From NCBI GenBank assembly GCA_016713665.1, contig JADJOR010000001.1, forward strand, positions 1,054,001-1,118,000: a stretch of DNA of 64,000 bases, read 5' to 3'. The notes beneath the pieces were generated by a model, which saw nothing but the letters and a program-made list of their open reading frames with translations, was not told the DNA's origin and searched no databases. The translations under genes were made by a program, and so were the position numbers. The number at the start of each line of letters is the position of its first letter. The stretch's first letter is position 1. Positions 45,189 to 54,036 of this stretch are shown here, one piece after another. The stretch comes from Deltaproteobacteria bacterium (GTDB taxonomy: Bacteria; Myxococcota_A; UBA9160; UBA4427).

Positions 45189-45431
45189 ATGACCACCGTG
45201 CAAATCGTCTTGCCCGACGCGCTCGCGCGCGAGGCCACGAAGGCGGGGCTGCTCACGCCCGAGAAGATCGAGCGCATGCTTCGCGAGTGGCTTCGCCAGG
45301 AGCGGATCGATCGGATGAAGGCAGCACGCGCCACGCTCACGGCCGAGCCGTTGGCGCCGATGACGCCGGAAGAAATCAGCGCCGAAATCGACGCGTATCG
45401 CAACGAGCAGCGGCGTGCGGCTGGTTCTTGA
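45189..45431 (+). CDS. Antitoxin of a PIN-domain toxin-antitoxin pair
   Basis: An 80-aa protein directly upstream of, and overlapping by 17 bp, a PIN toxin gene. The N-terminus TTVQIVLPDALAREATKAGLL looks like a short ribbon-helix or looped-hinge DNA-binding segment, and the C-terminal helix (TPEEISAEIDAYRNEQRR) would bind the toxin. AGGGAG lies 7 bases before the ATG. I could not place it in a named antitoxin family with certainty. Confidence 0.7.
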   Translation: MTTVQIVLPDALAREATKAGLLTPEKIERMLREWLRQERIDRMKAARATLTAEPLAPMTPEEISAEIDAYRNEQRRAAGS

Positions 45432-45837
45432 TACGAACACGGCGATTTCCGGGCTGCTGTGGGACGGCACGCCGAGTCGACTGATCGATGCAGCCGACGG
45501 GGGTCAGATCGAGCTCATCAGTAGTCCGGCGTTGCTGGCTGAGTTGCAGGGCGTGCTCTCGAGGGAGAAATTCGCCGGGCAGCTTGCCAAACGGGGGATC
45601 TCGGTGGCCGATGTCTTCGACGGCTTTGCGGCGCTGGTGACCCTCGTCGCCCCGACGACCATCCCGCCGACCATCATGCGGGATCCGGCCGATGACCAGG
45701 TGCTGGCCGCGGCCCTGGCCGGCCAGGCCGATTTCATCGTGTCGGGCGATGGCCACCTGCTCGAGTTGGCGATTTTTCGAGGAATCGAGATCGTCACCGC
45801 GGCTGCCGCCGTCGAGCGTATCGCGCTGCCCGGATAG
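45415..45837 (+). CDS. PIN-domain toxin (COG1569-like)
   Basis: A 140-aa PIN-domain nuclease. Acidic metal-binding residues appear in LVLDTNTAISGLLW, in LLAELQGVLSRE, in RDPADDQVLAAAL and in IVSGDGHLLEL, in the order expected for the PIN active site. The DTN-SGLLW opening and DP-DD motif are typical of the COG1569 group of putative toxins. GTG start at 45415 lies inside the antitoxin gene, ensuring coupled production. Expected target: RNA cleavage; not demonstrated for this group. Confidence 0.85.
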   Translation: MRLVLDTNTAISGLLWDGTPSRLIDAADGGQIELISSPALLAELQGVLSREKFAGQLAKRGISVADVFDGFAALVTLVAPTTIPPTIMRDPADDQVLAAALAGQADFIVSGDGHLLELAIFRGIEIVTAAAAVERIALPG

Positions 45838-45854
45838 AGCGGCGTTGGCTCGAG

Positions 45855-46214
45855 TCATTTCCCATCCCAGCGGCAGGTACCGACGACGGACGGCTTCACT
45901 GGCCATCCCCAAGCCTGCTCGAGTCGAGCGATGTCGACGGGCGGGCGCATCTCGGGACCGAGAACGAAGAGCCACCCCATCTCGTCGACCTGGATCTGCG
46001 CACGACGACGAGAACGGGTCGGCACGAAGCGGGGACAGCGGGATCGGAATGTCCAGGATCTGTGTCGAAGAATTCAGTGCGCAGGGGCGCAGTGTTCCTC
46101 GTCGTCATCGCGAATCAGAAATTCGATCGCGGTGTTGTTATGAACACTGAACAGGCCGCTGATCTCGCATCCCATCGCGAAAGCTGCAGGGAGCAGAATG
46201 AGCAATCTCCTCAT
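45855..46214 (-). pseudogene. Small lipoprotein, reading frame disrupted
   Basis: An ATG at 46214 with GAGG 7 bases upstream starts MRRLLILLPAAFAMGC, a convincing lipoprotein signal with Cys16, and continues to a stop at 46074 (46 codons). Beyond the stop, protein-like sequence continues: a stretch with LNSSTQILDIPIPLSP in a second frame, then DEMGWLFVLGPEMRPPVDIA and a Trp-rich end with TCRWDGK in the original frame, stopping at 45855. Two small indels would give one lipoprotein of about 120 aa. Base composition is lower in GC than the neighbours. No family recognised; it may be a decayed gene or contain sequence errors. Confidence 0.45.
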
Positions 46215-46250
46215 CGTTCGTCCTCGCCGATCCCCTGCAGACATGGACGC

Positions 46251-47183
46251 CTAACGCATCCCGCTGTTCACCGGCGCCAGCGCCTCGATCGCCTCCCAGT
46301 GGAGCCCCGCGTTCTGCCCGTTGGGGTTCACGAACTGGATGCAGACCTGCGAGGCCCCCGCATCGAGATGCGCCTTCACGAAGCGCTCGATCTGGGCCGC
46401 CGACCCCCAGCCGACGAGGCCGTCGATCAGCCGATCGGAGCCGCCGTTCGCGAAGTCGGCGTCGCTGAAGCCGTACCGGCGCCAGGTCTTGCGGTAGTTC
46501 TCGAGGGAGATGTTGACCGCCCCCGCCGCCCGCGCCGCGTCGCGGGCCTTTCTCGGATCCGTCTCGAGCACGACCTTGACCTCGGGACAGAGCCAGACGT
46601 CGGGGCCGAGGATCGCCCGGGCATCCCGCGTGTGCTCGGCGGGCATGAAATAGGGGTGCGCGCCCTGGGCCCGCTCGCGCGAAAGGGCCAGCATCTTCGG
46701 CCCGAGGGCGGCGAGGACCCGCGGCGGACCGGTCTGGACGATCGGCGCGCTCGCCGCCGCCGGATCCTTCGGCGCGCCCATCAGCGCCCCGAAGTCGGGG
46801 CCGCGATCCATGGCGTCGAGGTAGCGGCGCATGCTCGTGACCGGCGGCCCGTAGACGAGGCCGTGCATGCCCTCGACGATCGGCGGATGCGAGACGCCGA
46901 GGCCGAGCAGAAAGCGCCCACCCGAGAGCTCGTCGAGGCTGCGCTGGCCCGCAGCCATGACGGCCGGAACGCGCTCGAAGGTCGGAATGATGCCGGTCGC
47001 GAGGATCAGCTTCTGCGTGTTCGCGAGCAGCGTCGCCGCGATCACGAAGAGGTCCCGCCGCATCGCCATCGGATGCCAGAGCGCCGAGTAGCCGAGGGCC
47101 TCGAGGCGCTGCGCGGTCTCGATCGCGGGCCCGAGCTCCAATCCTTCCACCGAGGCCCAGATGCCGATCTTGCCGAGCTGCAT
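46251..47183 (-). CDS. LLM-class F420-dependent oxidoreductase
   Basis: A 310-aa LLM oxidoreductase. KIGIWASVEGLELGPAIETAQRLEALGYSALWHP is the opening, with QKLILATGIIPTFERVP, GGRFLLGLGVSHPPIVEG and VLAALGPKMLALSRERAQG. The last two are also found in the LLM gene at 53128-54030, so these two are close paralogues of one subfamily. AAGGAG lies 7 bases before the ATG at 47183. It is divergent from hyuA (111 bp), which could indicate shared control with the hydantoinase genes. F420 use is inferred from family. Confidence 0.87.
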   Translation of the reverse strand: MQLGKIGIWASVEGLELGPAIETAQRLEALGYSALWHPMAMRRDLFVIAATLLANTQKLILATGIIPTFERVPAVMAAGQRSLDELSGGRFLLGLGVSHPPIVEGMHGLVYGPPVTSMRRYLDAMDRGPDFGALMGAPKDPAAASAPIVQTGPPRVLAALGPKMLALSRERAQGAHPYFMPAEHTRDARAILGPDVWLCPEVKVVLETDPRKARDAARAAGAVNISLENYRKTWRRYGFSDADFANGGSDRLIDGLVGWGSAAQIERFVKAHLDAGASQVCIQFVNPNGQNAGLHWEAIEALAPVNSGMR

Positions 47184-47294
47184 GCGCGTTCTCCTTCGAC
47201 CGATTGATAGCTCGCTCGCGGCCCGGATGGTCGCGCCGCGCGCCATCGAAGACGAGGGCTCGCGGCGCCATCGTATTGGATAGAGTAGACGCCC

Positions 47295-49480
47295 ATGGCC
47301 TTCTCCATCTCGATCGATACGGGCGGCACCTTCACCGACCTCGTGCTCGCCGACGGCGCCGCGATCCGCGGCCTCCACAAGGCGCTCACGACCCCCGGCG
47401 ATCCCTTCGGCGGCATCGAGGCCGCCCTGGAAGAAGCGGCCCGCGTCGAGCAGATCTCCGTCGGCGAGCTCCTCGGCCGCTGCGAGACGATCGTCTACGC
47501 GACGACCCATGCGACCAACGCGATCCTCGAAGGCCGGACCGCGCGCACCGCCTTCGTGACCACCGAGGGCCATCGCGACATCCTCCTCTACCGAGAAGGC
47601 GGCAAGCAGGACCCCTTCAATCTGGCGCGCCCGTATCCGGATCCGCTCGTCCCGCGCTCGCTCTGCTTCGAGCTGCCCGAGCGCGTGCTCTACGACGGGA
47701 CGATCGCCCGAGCGCTCGACGAGAATGCGGTCCTCGCGGTGATCGAGCGGCTTCGGGCCCTCGCGGTCGAGGCCGTCGGGGTCTGCCTGCTCTGGTCGAT
47801 CGCGAATCCGGTCCACGAGCGCCGCGTCGGCGAGCTCTTCGAGGCTCATCTCCCGGGCGTCCCCTACACGCTCTCCCACGCCGTGAATCCGAAGCTGCGC
47901 GAATACCGGCGCGCTTCGTCGGCGGTGCTCGACGCCTCGCTGAAGCCCCTGATGCGCGCCCATCTGAAGACGATCGACGCACGGCTGCGCGACCTCGGCT
48001 TCCGCGGCGAGCCGCTGATGGTGACCCATCTCTCGGGCGGCGTGCTCGGCCTCGGGGAGATGTGCGACGCGCCGATCCACTGCGTCGACTCGGGGCCCGC
48101 CCTCGCCCCCGTGGCCGGCCTCGTCTACGCCGGCGCCGAGACCGACTTCGCGGGGGACACGGGCAAGCTCGACGTCCTCGTCGTCGACGCGGGCGGGACC
48201 TCCGTCGACATCAGCCCGACCCGCGACGGCCGCGTCGTCTACAGCCGCGAGAAATGGCTCGGCCCGCGCTGGATCGGCCACATGACGGGGCTCCCCGCCG
48301 TCGAGACCCGCTCGATCGGGGCGGGCGGCGGCTCGATCGCGAGCGTCGACGCCGACGGCCTGCTCAGCGTCGGACCGAAGAGCGCCGGCGCGAATCCCGG
48401 GCCCGCCTGTTATGCCCGGGGCGGGATCGAGGCGACGGTGACCGACGCGGCGCTGGTCCTCGGCCAGATCGATCCCGACTACTTCCTCGGCGGCCGCATG
48501 CGCCTCGCGCCCGAGCGGGCCCGCGAGGCGCTCGCCACGAAGGTCGCGGGCCCCCTCGGCCTCTCGGTCGAGGACGCGGCGGCGGCGGTGCTCACGATCT
48601 TCTCGGAGAACATCCGGAGCTTCTTCTCCGAGATGACGATCGTGCAGGGGCTCGACCCGCGCGAGTGTCTGATCGTCGCCGGCGGCGGCGCCGCCGGCAT
48701 CCACATCGTCTCCGTCGCCCGGGAGCTCGGCGCCGCCCGGGTCGTCGTCCCGACCTTCGCCGCGGGCATGAGCGCCGTCGGCGGTCAGTTCGCGGATCTC
48801 TTCACTTCCGCCGCCCGGAGCCTGCAGACGATCTCGACCGATCCCGACCAGGCCGCGATCGCCCGGGCCCTCGACGAGATCGACGCCGACGCCGAGGCCT
48901 TCTTCGCCCGCGTGACGCCCCAGGGCGAGCGCCGCCGCGAGCTCGTCTGCGAGGCACGTTATGCCAACCAGCTCTGGGAGATCGACCTCCCGCTCCCGGC
49001 CGGCTGGCGAGGCCAGACGCCCGGGGACTGGCGCGAGCTCGCCGAGCGCTTCGACCGGCTGCACCGCTCGCTCTTTTCCGTCGCCGAGCCCGGTGCCCCG
49101 ATCGAGATCCTCGGCCTGCGCGGTGAAGGCCCGCGTGACTCGCCCGCGGCCTCGCCTCGCGATCCGGACGGCGACCGCGACCTCATCTGCGGCTGCTCTC
49201 CGCCACCCCACCCTGCCCGCCACCGCGCAGTCCGCTTCGCCGGCGAGGCCGCGGCGCGCGAGCGCGTTCCGGTCTACCGCGGAGGCACCCTTCCGATCGG
49301 AGCCCGGATCGAGGGCCCCGCGATCCTCGAGGAGGAGACGACGACGATCGTCCTCGACCCCGGCGCCGTCGCCACGGCGGCTCCCGCCCATTATTCGATC
49401 GAGCTCGGCCCGGGTCGACGCCTCGCGCGCGACGGCCGGGGGGCGGCCGCGCCGGCGCGCGATCAGGAGACGTCCGATGA
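47295..49480 (+). CDS. hyuA: Hydantoinase/oxoprolinase subunit A (HyuA; frameshift near the end)
   Basis: About 728 aa. An ATPase-like fold with the phosphate-binding DTGGTFTDLVL at the N-terminus, ATTHATNAILEGR, VDAGGTSVDIS and GAGGGSIASVD. The C-terminal EGPAILEEETTTIVLDPG is the family end. The frame as read does not stop at the expected place but runs through the whole hyuB gene. One extra G in the G6 run at 49438-49443 gives a stop at 49480 that overlaps the hyuB ATG by 4 bases, as usual for this pair, so a 1-base deletion is likely. With HyuB it would hydrolyse hydantoin, 5-oxoproline or an N-methyl analogue with ATP. Confidence 0.88.
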
Positions 49481-51309
49481 GCGGAACCAGCGCCGTCGAC
49501 CTCGCCGTCTTCTCGAATCGCCTCGACGGGATCGTGCGCGAGATGGAGAACACGCTCCTGCGAACGGCGCGCTCCTCCGTGATCGGCCTCGCCCGGGACT
49601 TCTCCTGCTCGATCGTGACCGCCGACGACGAGCTGCTGGCGAGCGCCGAGGGCCTGCCGGTCCACGTCTACGGCTCGGGCCTGCTCTCGGCCTCGCTCCG
49701 CCGCCATCATCCGCAACCGCGCCCCGGCGACGCGTATCTCCACAACGACCCCTACGACGGCAATACCCACGCCGGCGACCACTCGCTGCTCGTCCCGGTC
49801 TTCGTCGACGGCGAGCATCGCTTCACCGCGATCGCCAAGGCCCACCAGGCCGACATCGGCAACGCGCTGCCGACGACCTACATGCCGACGGCGAGCGACG
49901 TCTACGCCGAGGGCGCCCTCATCTTTCCCTGCGTCCAGATCCAGCGCGACTACGAGGACGTCGACGACATCGTGCGGATGTGCCGGCGGCGGATCCGGGT
50001 GCCGGAGGTCTGGTATGGCGACTATCTCGCGATGGTCGCGGCGGGGCGGATCGCCGAGCGGCGGCTCGTCGAGCTGTGCACCCGGTTCGGGGGCGAGCGC
50101 GTCCGCCGCTTCGTCGGCGACTGGTTCGACTACACCGAGCGCCGCGCGCGCCGCGCGATCCGCGATCTGCCCGCCGGAACGACCCGCGTCGCGACGCGCC
50201 TCGACCCCTACCCCGGCCTCGAGGCGGGCCTCGCGCTGACGGCGACGATCGAGGTCGACCACGAGGCGGGGCGAATCCGCGCGGATCTGCGCGACAACCC
50301 GGACTGCGTCCCGATCGGGCTCAACCTGACCGAGGCGACCAGCAAGAACGCGGTCGTCGCCGCCATGCTGATGGTCATGAACTCGCGGCCGGACGAGGCG
50401 CGGGCGCGGGTGCCGCTCAACGGCGGGAGCTTCCGCTGCTTCGAGGTGCTCGTGCGCGAGAACTGCGTCGCCGGCATCCCGCGCCATCCGGCGTCCTGCT
50501 CGCTCGCGACCGGCGAGGTCGGCGTCCGGCTCTGGGCCGCGATCACCGCCGCCTTCGCCGACGCGAGCGCGGGACTCGGCTCCGCCGAGGCGGGCTTCGG
50601 CGCCCCGCCCTATCTCGCGGTCGTCTCGGGCGAGGATCCCGAGCGCGGCCCGTACGTGACCCAGCTGCTGCTGGGTACGACCGGCGGACCGGCGACGGCC
50701 GAGTGCGACGGCTGGCTCTCGTTCCTCGGCATGCCCGCCGCCGGGCTCCTCTACCGCGACTCGGTCGAGGTCGACGAGCAGAAGTATCCGATGATCGTGT
50801 ACCGATCATCGCTGCGCCCCGACTCCGAGGGCGCCGGCCGCCGCCGCGGCGCGCCGGGCAACGTCTGCGAGTACGGGCCGCGGGCCGGCTCCATGCAGGT
50901 CTTCTGGTCCCTCGAAGGCATCGAGAATCCGCCGCGCGGCGTGCGTGGGGGGCAGATCCCGACCGTCGGCTCCGCCTATCGCGTCGAGGTCGAAGGCACC
51001 GTCCGCGAGCATCCCGATGCCGTCGGCGCCGCCCTGCTCGCCCCGGGCGAGCGCGTGGGCTCGCGTTCGCCGGGCGGCGGCGGCTACGGCGATCCGTTCG
51101 ACCGCGAGCCCGAGCGCGTGCTCCTGGACGTGCGCGAGGGCTACGTCGGGATCGAGCGGGCGGCCGCGGTCTACGGCGTCGTCCTGCAGGGCGATCCGGC
51201 GCGCTTCGAGACCCTCGCGATCGACGCCGAGGCGACGCGGGCCCGGCGCAGCGCCGCGTCCCGCGGCGAACACCGCGATCCAGTCCGCCCGACCGCGAGT
51301 CCGCGCTAG
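49477..51309 (+). CDS. hyuB: Hydantoinase/oxoprolinase subunit B (HyuB)
   Basis: A 610-aa subunit B. VDLAVFSNRLDGIVREMENTLLRTARSSVI is the family opening, followed by FSCSIVTADDELLA, the metal-region HNDPYDGNTHAGDH, and LLVPVFVDGE. GSRSPGGGGYGDPFDREPERVL near the C-terminus is diagnostic. Its start overlaps the inferred hyuA stop. The pair is flanked on both sides by LLM oxidoreductases, suggesting degradation of a cyclic amide or imide. It converges with a SnoaL-like gene 58 bp downstream. Confidence 0.92.
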   Translation: MSGTSAVDLAVFSNRLDGIVREMENTLLRTARSSVIGLARDFSCSIVTADDELLASAEGLPVHVYGSGLLSASLRRHHPQPRPGDAYLHNDPYDGNTHAGDHSLLVPVFVDGEHRFTAIAKAHQADIGNALPTTYMPTASDVYAEGALIFPCVQIQRDYEDVDDIVRMCRRRIRVPEVWYGDYLAMVAAGRIAERRLVELCTRFGGERVRRFVGDWFDYTERRARRAIRDLPAGTTRVATRLDPYPGLEAGLALTATIEVDHEAGRIRADLRDNPDCVPIGLNLTEATSKNAVVAAMLMVMNSRPDEARARVPLNGGSFRCFEVLVRENCVAGIPRHPASCSLATGEVGVRLWAAITAAFADASAGLGSAEAGFGAPPYLAVVSGEDPERGPYVTQLLLGTTGGPATAECDGWLSFLGMPAAGLLYRDSVEVDEQKYPMIVYRSSLRPDSEGAGRRRGAPGNVCEYGPRAGSMQVFWSLEGIENPPRGVRGGQIPTVGSAYRVEVEGTVREHPDAVGAALLAPGERVGSRSPGGGGYGDPFDREPERVLLDVREGYVGIERAAAVYGVVLQGDPARFETLAIDAEATRARRSAASRGEHRDPVRPTASPR

Positions 51310-51367
51310 GTCTGGCCCTGCGCAGGATCGGGGTCGGCGGCGGAACGGCGCCGGCGCCCGGGTCGCG

Positions 51368-51889
51368 CTAGGCCCGGGGCTTGAGCTCCGTCGGCACCGG
51401 CTTCGGATGCATCACGATCTCGTCGTCGGGGTTCATCCAGCCGTCGATGTGGATGTGGGCGAGCCGGCGGTGGGTGATGCGCCAGCCCTCGCTGCGGCGG
51501 ATCCACTCGTCGTGGTAGACGGTGTGGTGGCGCATCGGGGTCATCTCGCCGCTCTTCGTCTCCTGGAAATGGATCAGGTGGCCGTAGGTCCGCGCGCGGG
51601 CCGTGTCGCCCGCGAGCTCGATCATCGGGTTCGACATGTTGTGCTGGGAGACCCGGAAGCGGGCGAGTCCGGCGGGCAGCCAGCCGCGCATCTCGGACCA
51701 GGGCTTCTTCGAGCCGAGCGGGACGTCGTAGTGGATGATCGTGTCGGGCAGGAAGAGCGCGTCGAGCTCGTCGAAGAGCCGGTGGTCCACGCACCAGCCA
51801 TAGAAGTAGATCTTCTGCTGGATCTCCATCATGTCCGCGGCCTGCGCGGGGGTCAGGGGTCCGGTCATGCGGGGAATCGAGTCGCTCAT
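51368..51889 (-). CDS. SnoaL-like (NTF2-fold) protein
   Basis: A 173-aa SnoaL-like protein. MMEIQQKIYFYGWCVDHRLFDELDALFLPDTIIHYDV is the typical opening helix and acidic loop; the strands HHTVYHDEWIRRSEGWRITHRRLAHIHIDG follow. AAGGA lies 9 bases before the ATG at 51889. It is divergent from an LLM oxidoreductase gene (236 bp between) and convergent with hyuB. No reaction can be assigned. Confidence 0.8.
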   Translation of the reverse strand: MSDSIPRMTGPLTPAQAADMMEIQQKIYFYGWCVDHRLFDELDALFLPDTIIHYDVPLGSKKPWSEMRGWLPAGLARFRVSQHNMSNPMIELAGDTARARTYGHLIHFQETKSGEMTPMRHHTVYHDEWIRRSEGWRITHRRLAHIHIDGWMNPDDEIVMHPKPVPTELKPRA

Positions 51890-52125
51890 CGTGCTTCGTC
51901 CTTCCTTCTTCGTGCTGGCGTGCCGTCCTGCTGGCATCGCACTCGCCGCTGCGCGCCTGCGCGTCGGCCGGGCGCCGCGACGATGGTGTCATGCCCGACC
52001 CGTCCGCGAAATGGGTCGGGCGGGTGCGCTGCCGTGCGCCCGCCGGGTGTGCCAGACTGACGGCCCCATCCGAGTCGGGCGCCCGATCAACGGGACCGAC
52101 CGACTCGCCCCGGAGCGCGCGCGGC

Positions 52126-53121
52126 ATGTCCCTCGAATTCGGTGTCGTCGTCCCGACCTGGGGCGCCTTCGGTGACGCGCAGAAGATCCGCCGCTTGATC
52201 CTGCGCGCCGAGGAGCTCGGCTATGCGAGCGTCTGGGTCGGCGACCATCTCCTGCTCCCGGACTACGCGGTCCATCTCTCCCCCGCGAACTGGTACGAGG
52301 CGATGGCGTGCTGTCTCGTCGGCCTCGGCTGGACGACCCGCCTGCGCTTCGGGACCGACGTGCTCGTCGCGCCCTATCGCGACCCGCGCCTGCTCGCGAA
52401 GATGGCCGCGACGGCGGACCAGCTCTCCGGCGGCCGCCTGACCCTCGGCCTCGGCGTCGGCTTCCTCGAAGGCGAGCTGCGGGCGCTGGGGACGGATCCG
52501 GCGCAGCGCGGCGCCATCACGGACGAGGTGCTCGCCGTGATGCGCCGGCTCTTCGAGAGCGAGGGCGCCGTCGGCTTCGAGGGCCGGCACGTGCGCTTCG
52601 ATCCCGTCCACTTCGCCCCGAAGCCGCTGCAGCGTCCGCTCCCGCTCTGGGTCGGCGGCAACGGCCGCCGCGGCCTTCGCCGGGCGGCGCTGCTCGGCGA
52701 CGGCTGGCACCCGCTCTTTCCCAGCGCCGAGCAGTATGCGGAGGGCCGCGCCTTCATCCTGAAGCTGCGCGCCGAGCACGCGATTCGTGGCCCCTTCCGC
52801 TTCTCCTATTCGTGTCCCGAGACGCGGATCGTCGACGATCCGGTTCGCATCCCGACCGGAACGGGCTATGCCGGCCGCGACAGCCTTCCGCCGGACTACG
52901 CCTACGCCCCGCCGCCGCCCGTCGACGCGAGCGGCCGCCCGCTCTTCATCGGGACGGCGGAGCAGGTCGAAGCCGATCTGCACCGGATCGAGGCCGCGGG
53001 CGTCGAGCACGTCGTGCTGCGCTTCTGGGCCGGCGATCCCGCCGCCGGAATCGACGACTCGATCGACCAGATGGAGCGCTTCGCAGCGCGGGTCCGGCCA
53101 GCCTTCGACGCGCGCGCCTGA
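52126..53121 (+). CDS. LLM-class F420-dependent oxidoreductase
   Basis: A 331-aa LLM oxidoreductase. FGVVVPTWGAFGDAQKIRRLILRAEELGYASVWVGDHLLL opens it, TRLRFGTDVLVAPYRDPRLLAKMAATAD and GGRLTLGLGVGFLEGELRALG follow, and PLWVGGNGRRGLRRAALLGDGWHP gives the later phosphate and substrate strands. It is nearer to the 8768-9625 gene than to the two ALGPKMLAL-type paralogues. The start at 52126 has CGGAG 10 bases upstream. It converges with the LLM gene at 53128 only 6 bp downstream. Confidence 0.87.
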   Translation: MSLEFGVVVPTWGAFGDAQKIRRLILRAEELGYASVWVGDHLLLPDYAVHLSPANWYEAMACCLVGLGWTTRLRFGTDVLVAPYRDPRLLAKMAATADQLSGGRLTLGLGVGFLEGELRALGTDPAQRGAITDEVLAVMRRLFESEGAVGFEGRHVRFDPVHFAPKPLQRPLPLWVGGNGRRGLRRAALLGDGWHPLFPSAEQYAEGRAFILKLRAEHAIRGPFRFSYSCPETRIVDDPVRIPTGTGYAGRDSLPPDYAYAPPPPVDASGRPLFIGTAEQVEADLHRIEAAGVEHVVLRFWAGDPAAGIDDSIDQMERFAARVRPAFDARA

Positions 53122-53127
53122 GGCCAG

Positions 53128-54030
53128 TCAGGCCCCGGCGTGGGCCCCCGTGCCGAGCAGCTCGGGCGCGAGCAGCTCGAGGGCCACGAGATCCGGCCGC
53201 GTCGGATGCGCGGGATCGAGGGCCTGGATGCAGACGTGGGACGCCCCGGCCTCGAGATGCCCCCGCACACCCCGGGCCATCGCGGAGACGTCGCCCCAGG
53301 CGACGAGCGCGTCGACCAGGCGATCGCTCCCGCCCGCTTCGAGGTCGCTCTCGCCAAAGCCCGCCCGGATCAGGTTCTTGCGATAGTTGGGCAGCGAGAG
53401 GCTCCCCGCGATCGAAGCCCGCCCCCGCGTGCGCGCCCGCTCCGGATCGGTCTCCCGCAGACATTTGTGCTCGGGGCAGACCCAGGCCCGCGGCCCGACG
53501 ATCGCGCGCGAGCGCGCGGTATTCGAGAACGGCGCGCAATACGGATGGACGCCGAGGGTCCGCTCGCCCGCGAGCGCCAGCATCTTCGGGCCGAGGGCCG
53601 CGAGCACGATGGGCGGCGTTCCGTCGAGGGTGGGCCCGGTCCACGGCGCCGCCGCCATCGCATCGAGATAGGCGTTCATCGTCGCGAGCGGCGGCGGATA
53701 GGCGCGGCCGAGGATGCGCGTCATCGCGGGCTCGTGGGAGACGCCGAGGCCCAGCAGGAAGCGGCCGCCCGACAGCTCGTGGAGCGTGCGGGCCGCCCCC
53801 GCCGTCGCGATCGGATCGCGCAGATGGATGTTGGCGATGCCCGTCGCGACGACGAGGCGGGTCGTGCGCGCGAGGAGCCAGCCCGCATGCACGAGCGGAT
53901 CGCGGCCGAAGGCGTCGGGGATCCAGAGCGCCCCATAGCCCAGCGCCTCGATCGCGTGCGCGAAATGCCCCGCCTCGTCGAGGGAGAGTCCGTCCGTTCG
54001 AGCCCAGACCCCGACGCGACCGATGTCCAT
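53128..54030 (-). CDS. LLM-class F420-dependent oxidoreductase
   Basis: A 300-aa LLM oxidoreductase of the same subfamily as 46251-47183: RVGVWARTDGLSLDEAGHFAHAIEALGYGALWIP, TRLVVATGIANIHLRDPI, GGRFLLGLGVSHEPAM and VLAALGPKMLALAGERTLGVHP. It has several cysteines around CPEHKC (residues near 190). Start ATG 54030. It lies 6 bp downstream of the lipoprotein gene at 54037 on the same strand and could be the last gene of the 59-53 kb minus-strand cluster, though its function differs. Confidence 0.87.
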   Translation of the reverse strand: MDIGRVGVWARTDGLSLDEAGHFAHAIEALGYGALWIPDAFGRDPLVHAGWLLARTTRLVVATGIANIHLRDPIATAGAARTLHELSGGRFLLGLGVSHEPAMTRILGRAYPPPLATMNAYLDAMAAAPWTGPTLDGTPPIVLAALGPKMLALAGERTLGVHPYCAPFSNTARSRAIVGPRAWVCPEHKCLRETDPERARTRGRASIAGSLSLPNYRKNLIRAGFGESDLEAGGSDRLVDALVAWGDVSAMARGVRGHLEAGASHVCIQALDPAHPTRPDLVALELLAPELLGTGAHAGA

Positions 54031-54036
54031 GACTTC

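Noticed and set aside
49480..51371. Continuation of the hyuA frame through hyuB as one giant fusion protein
   Set aside because: The sequence after the G6 run is Arg/Pro-rich and unrelated to any family, while hyuB in the other frame is intact.
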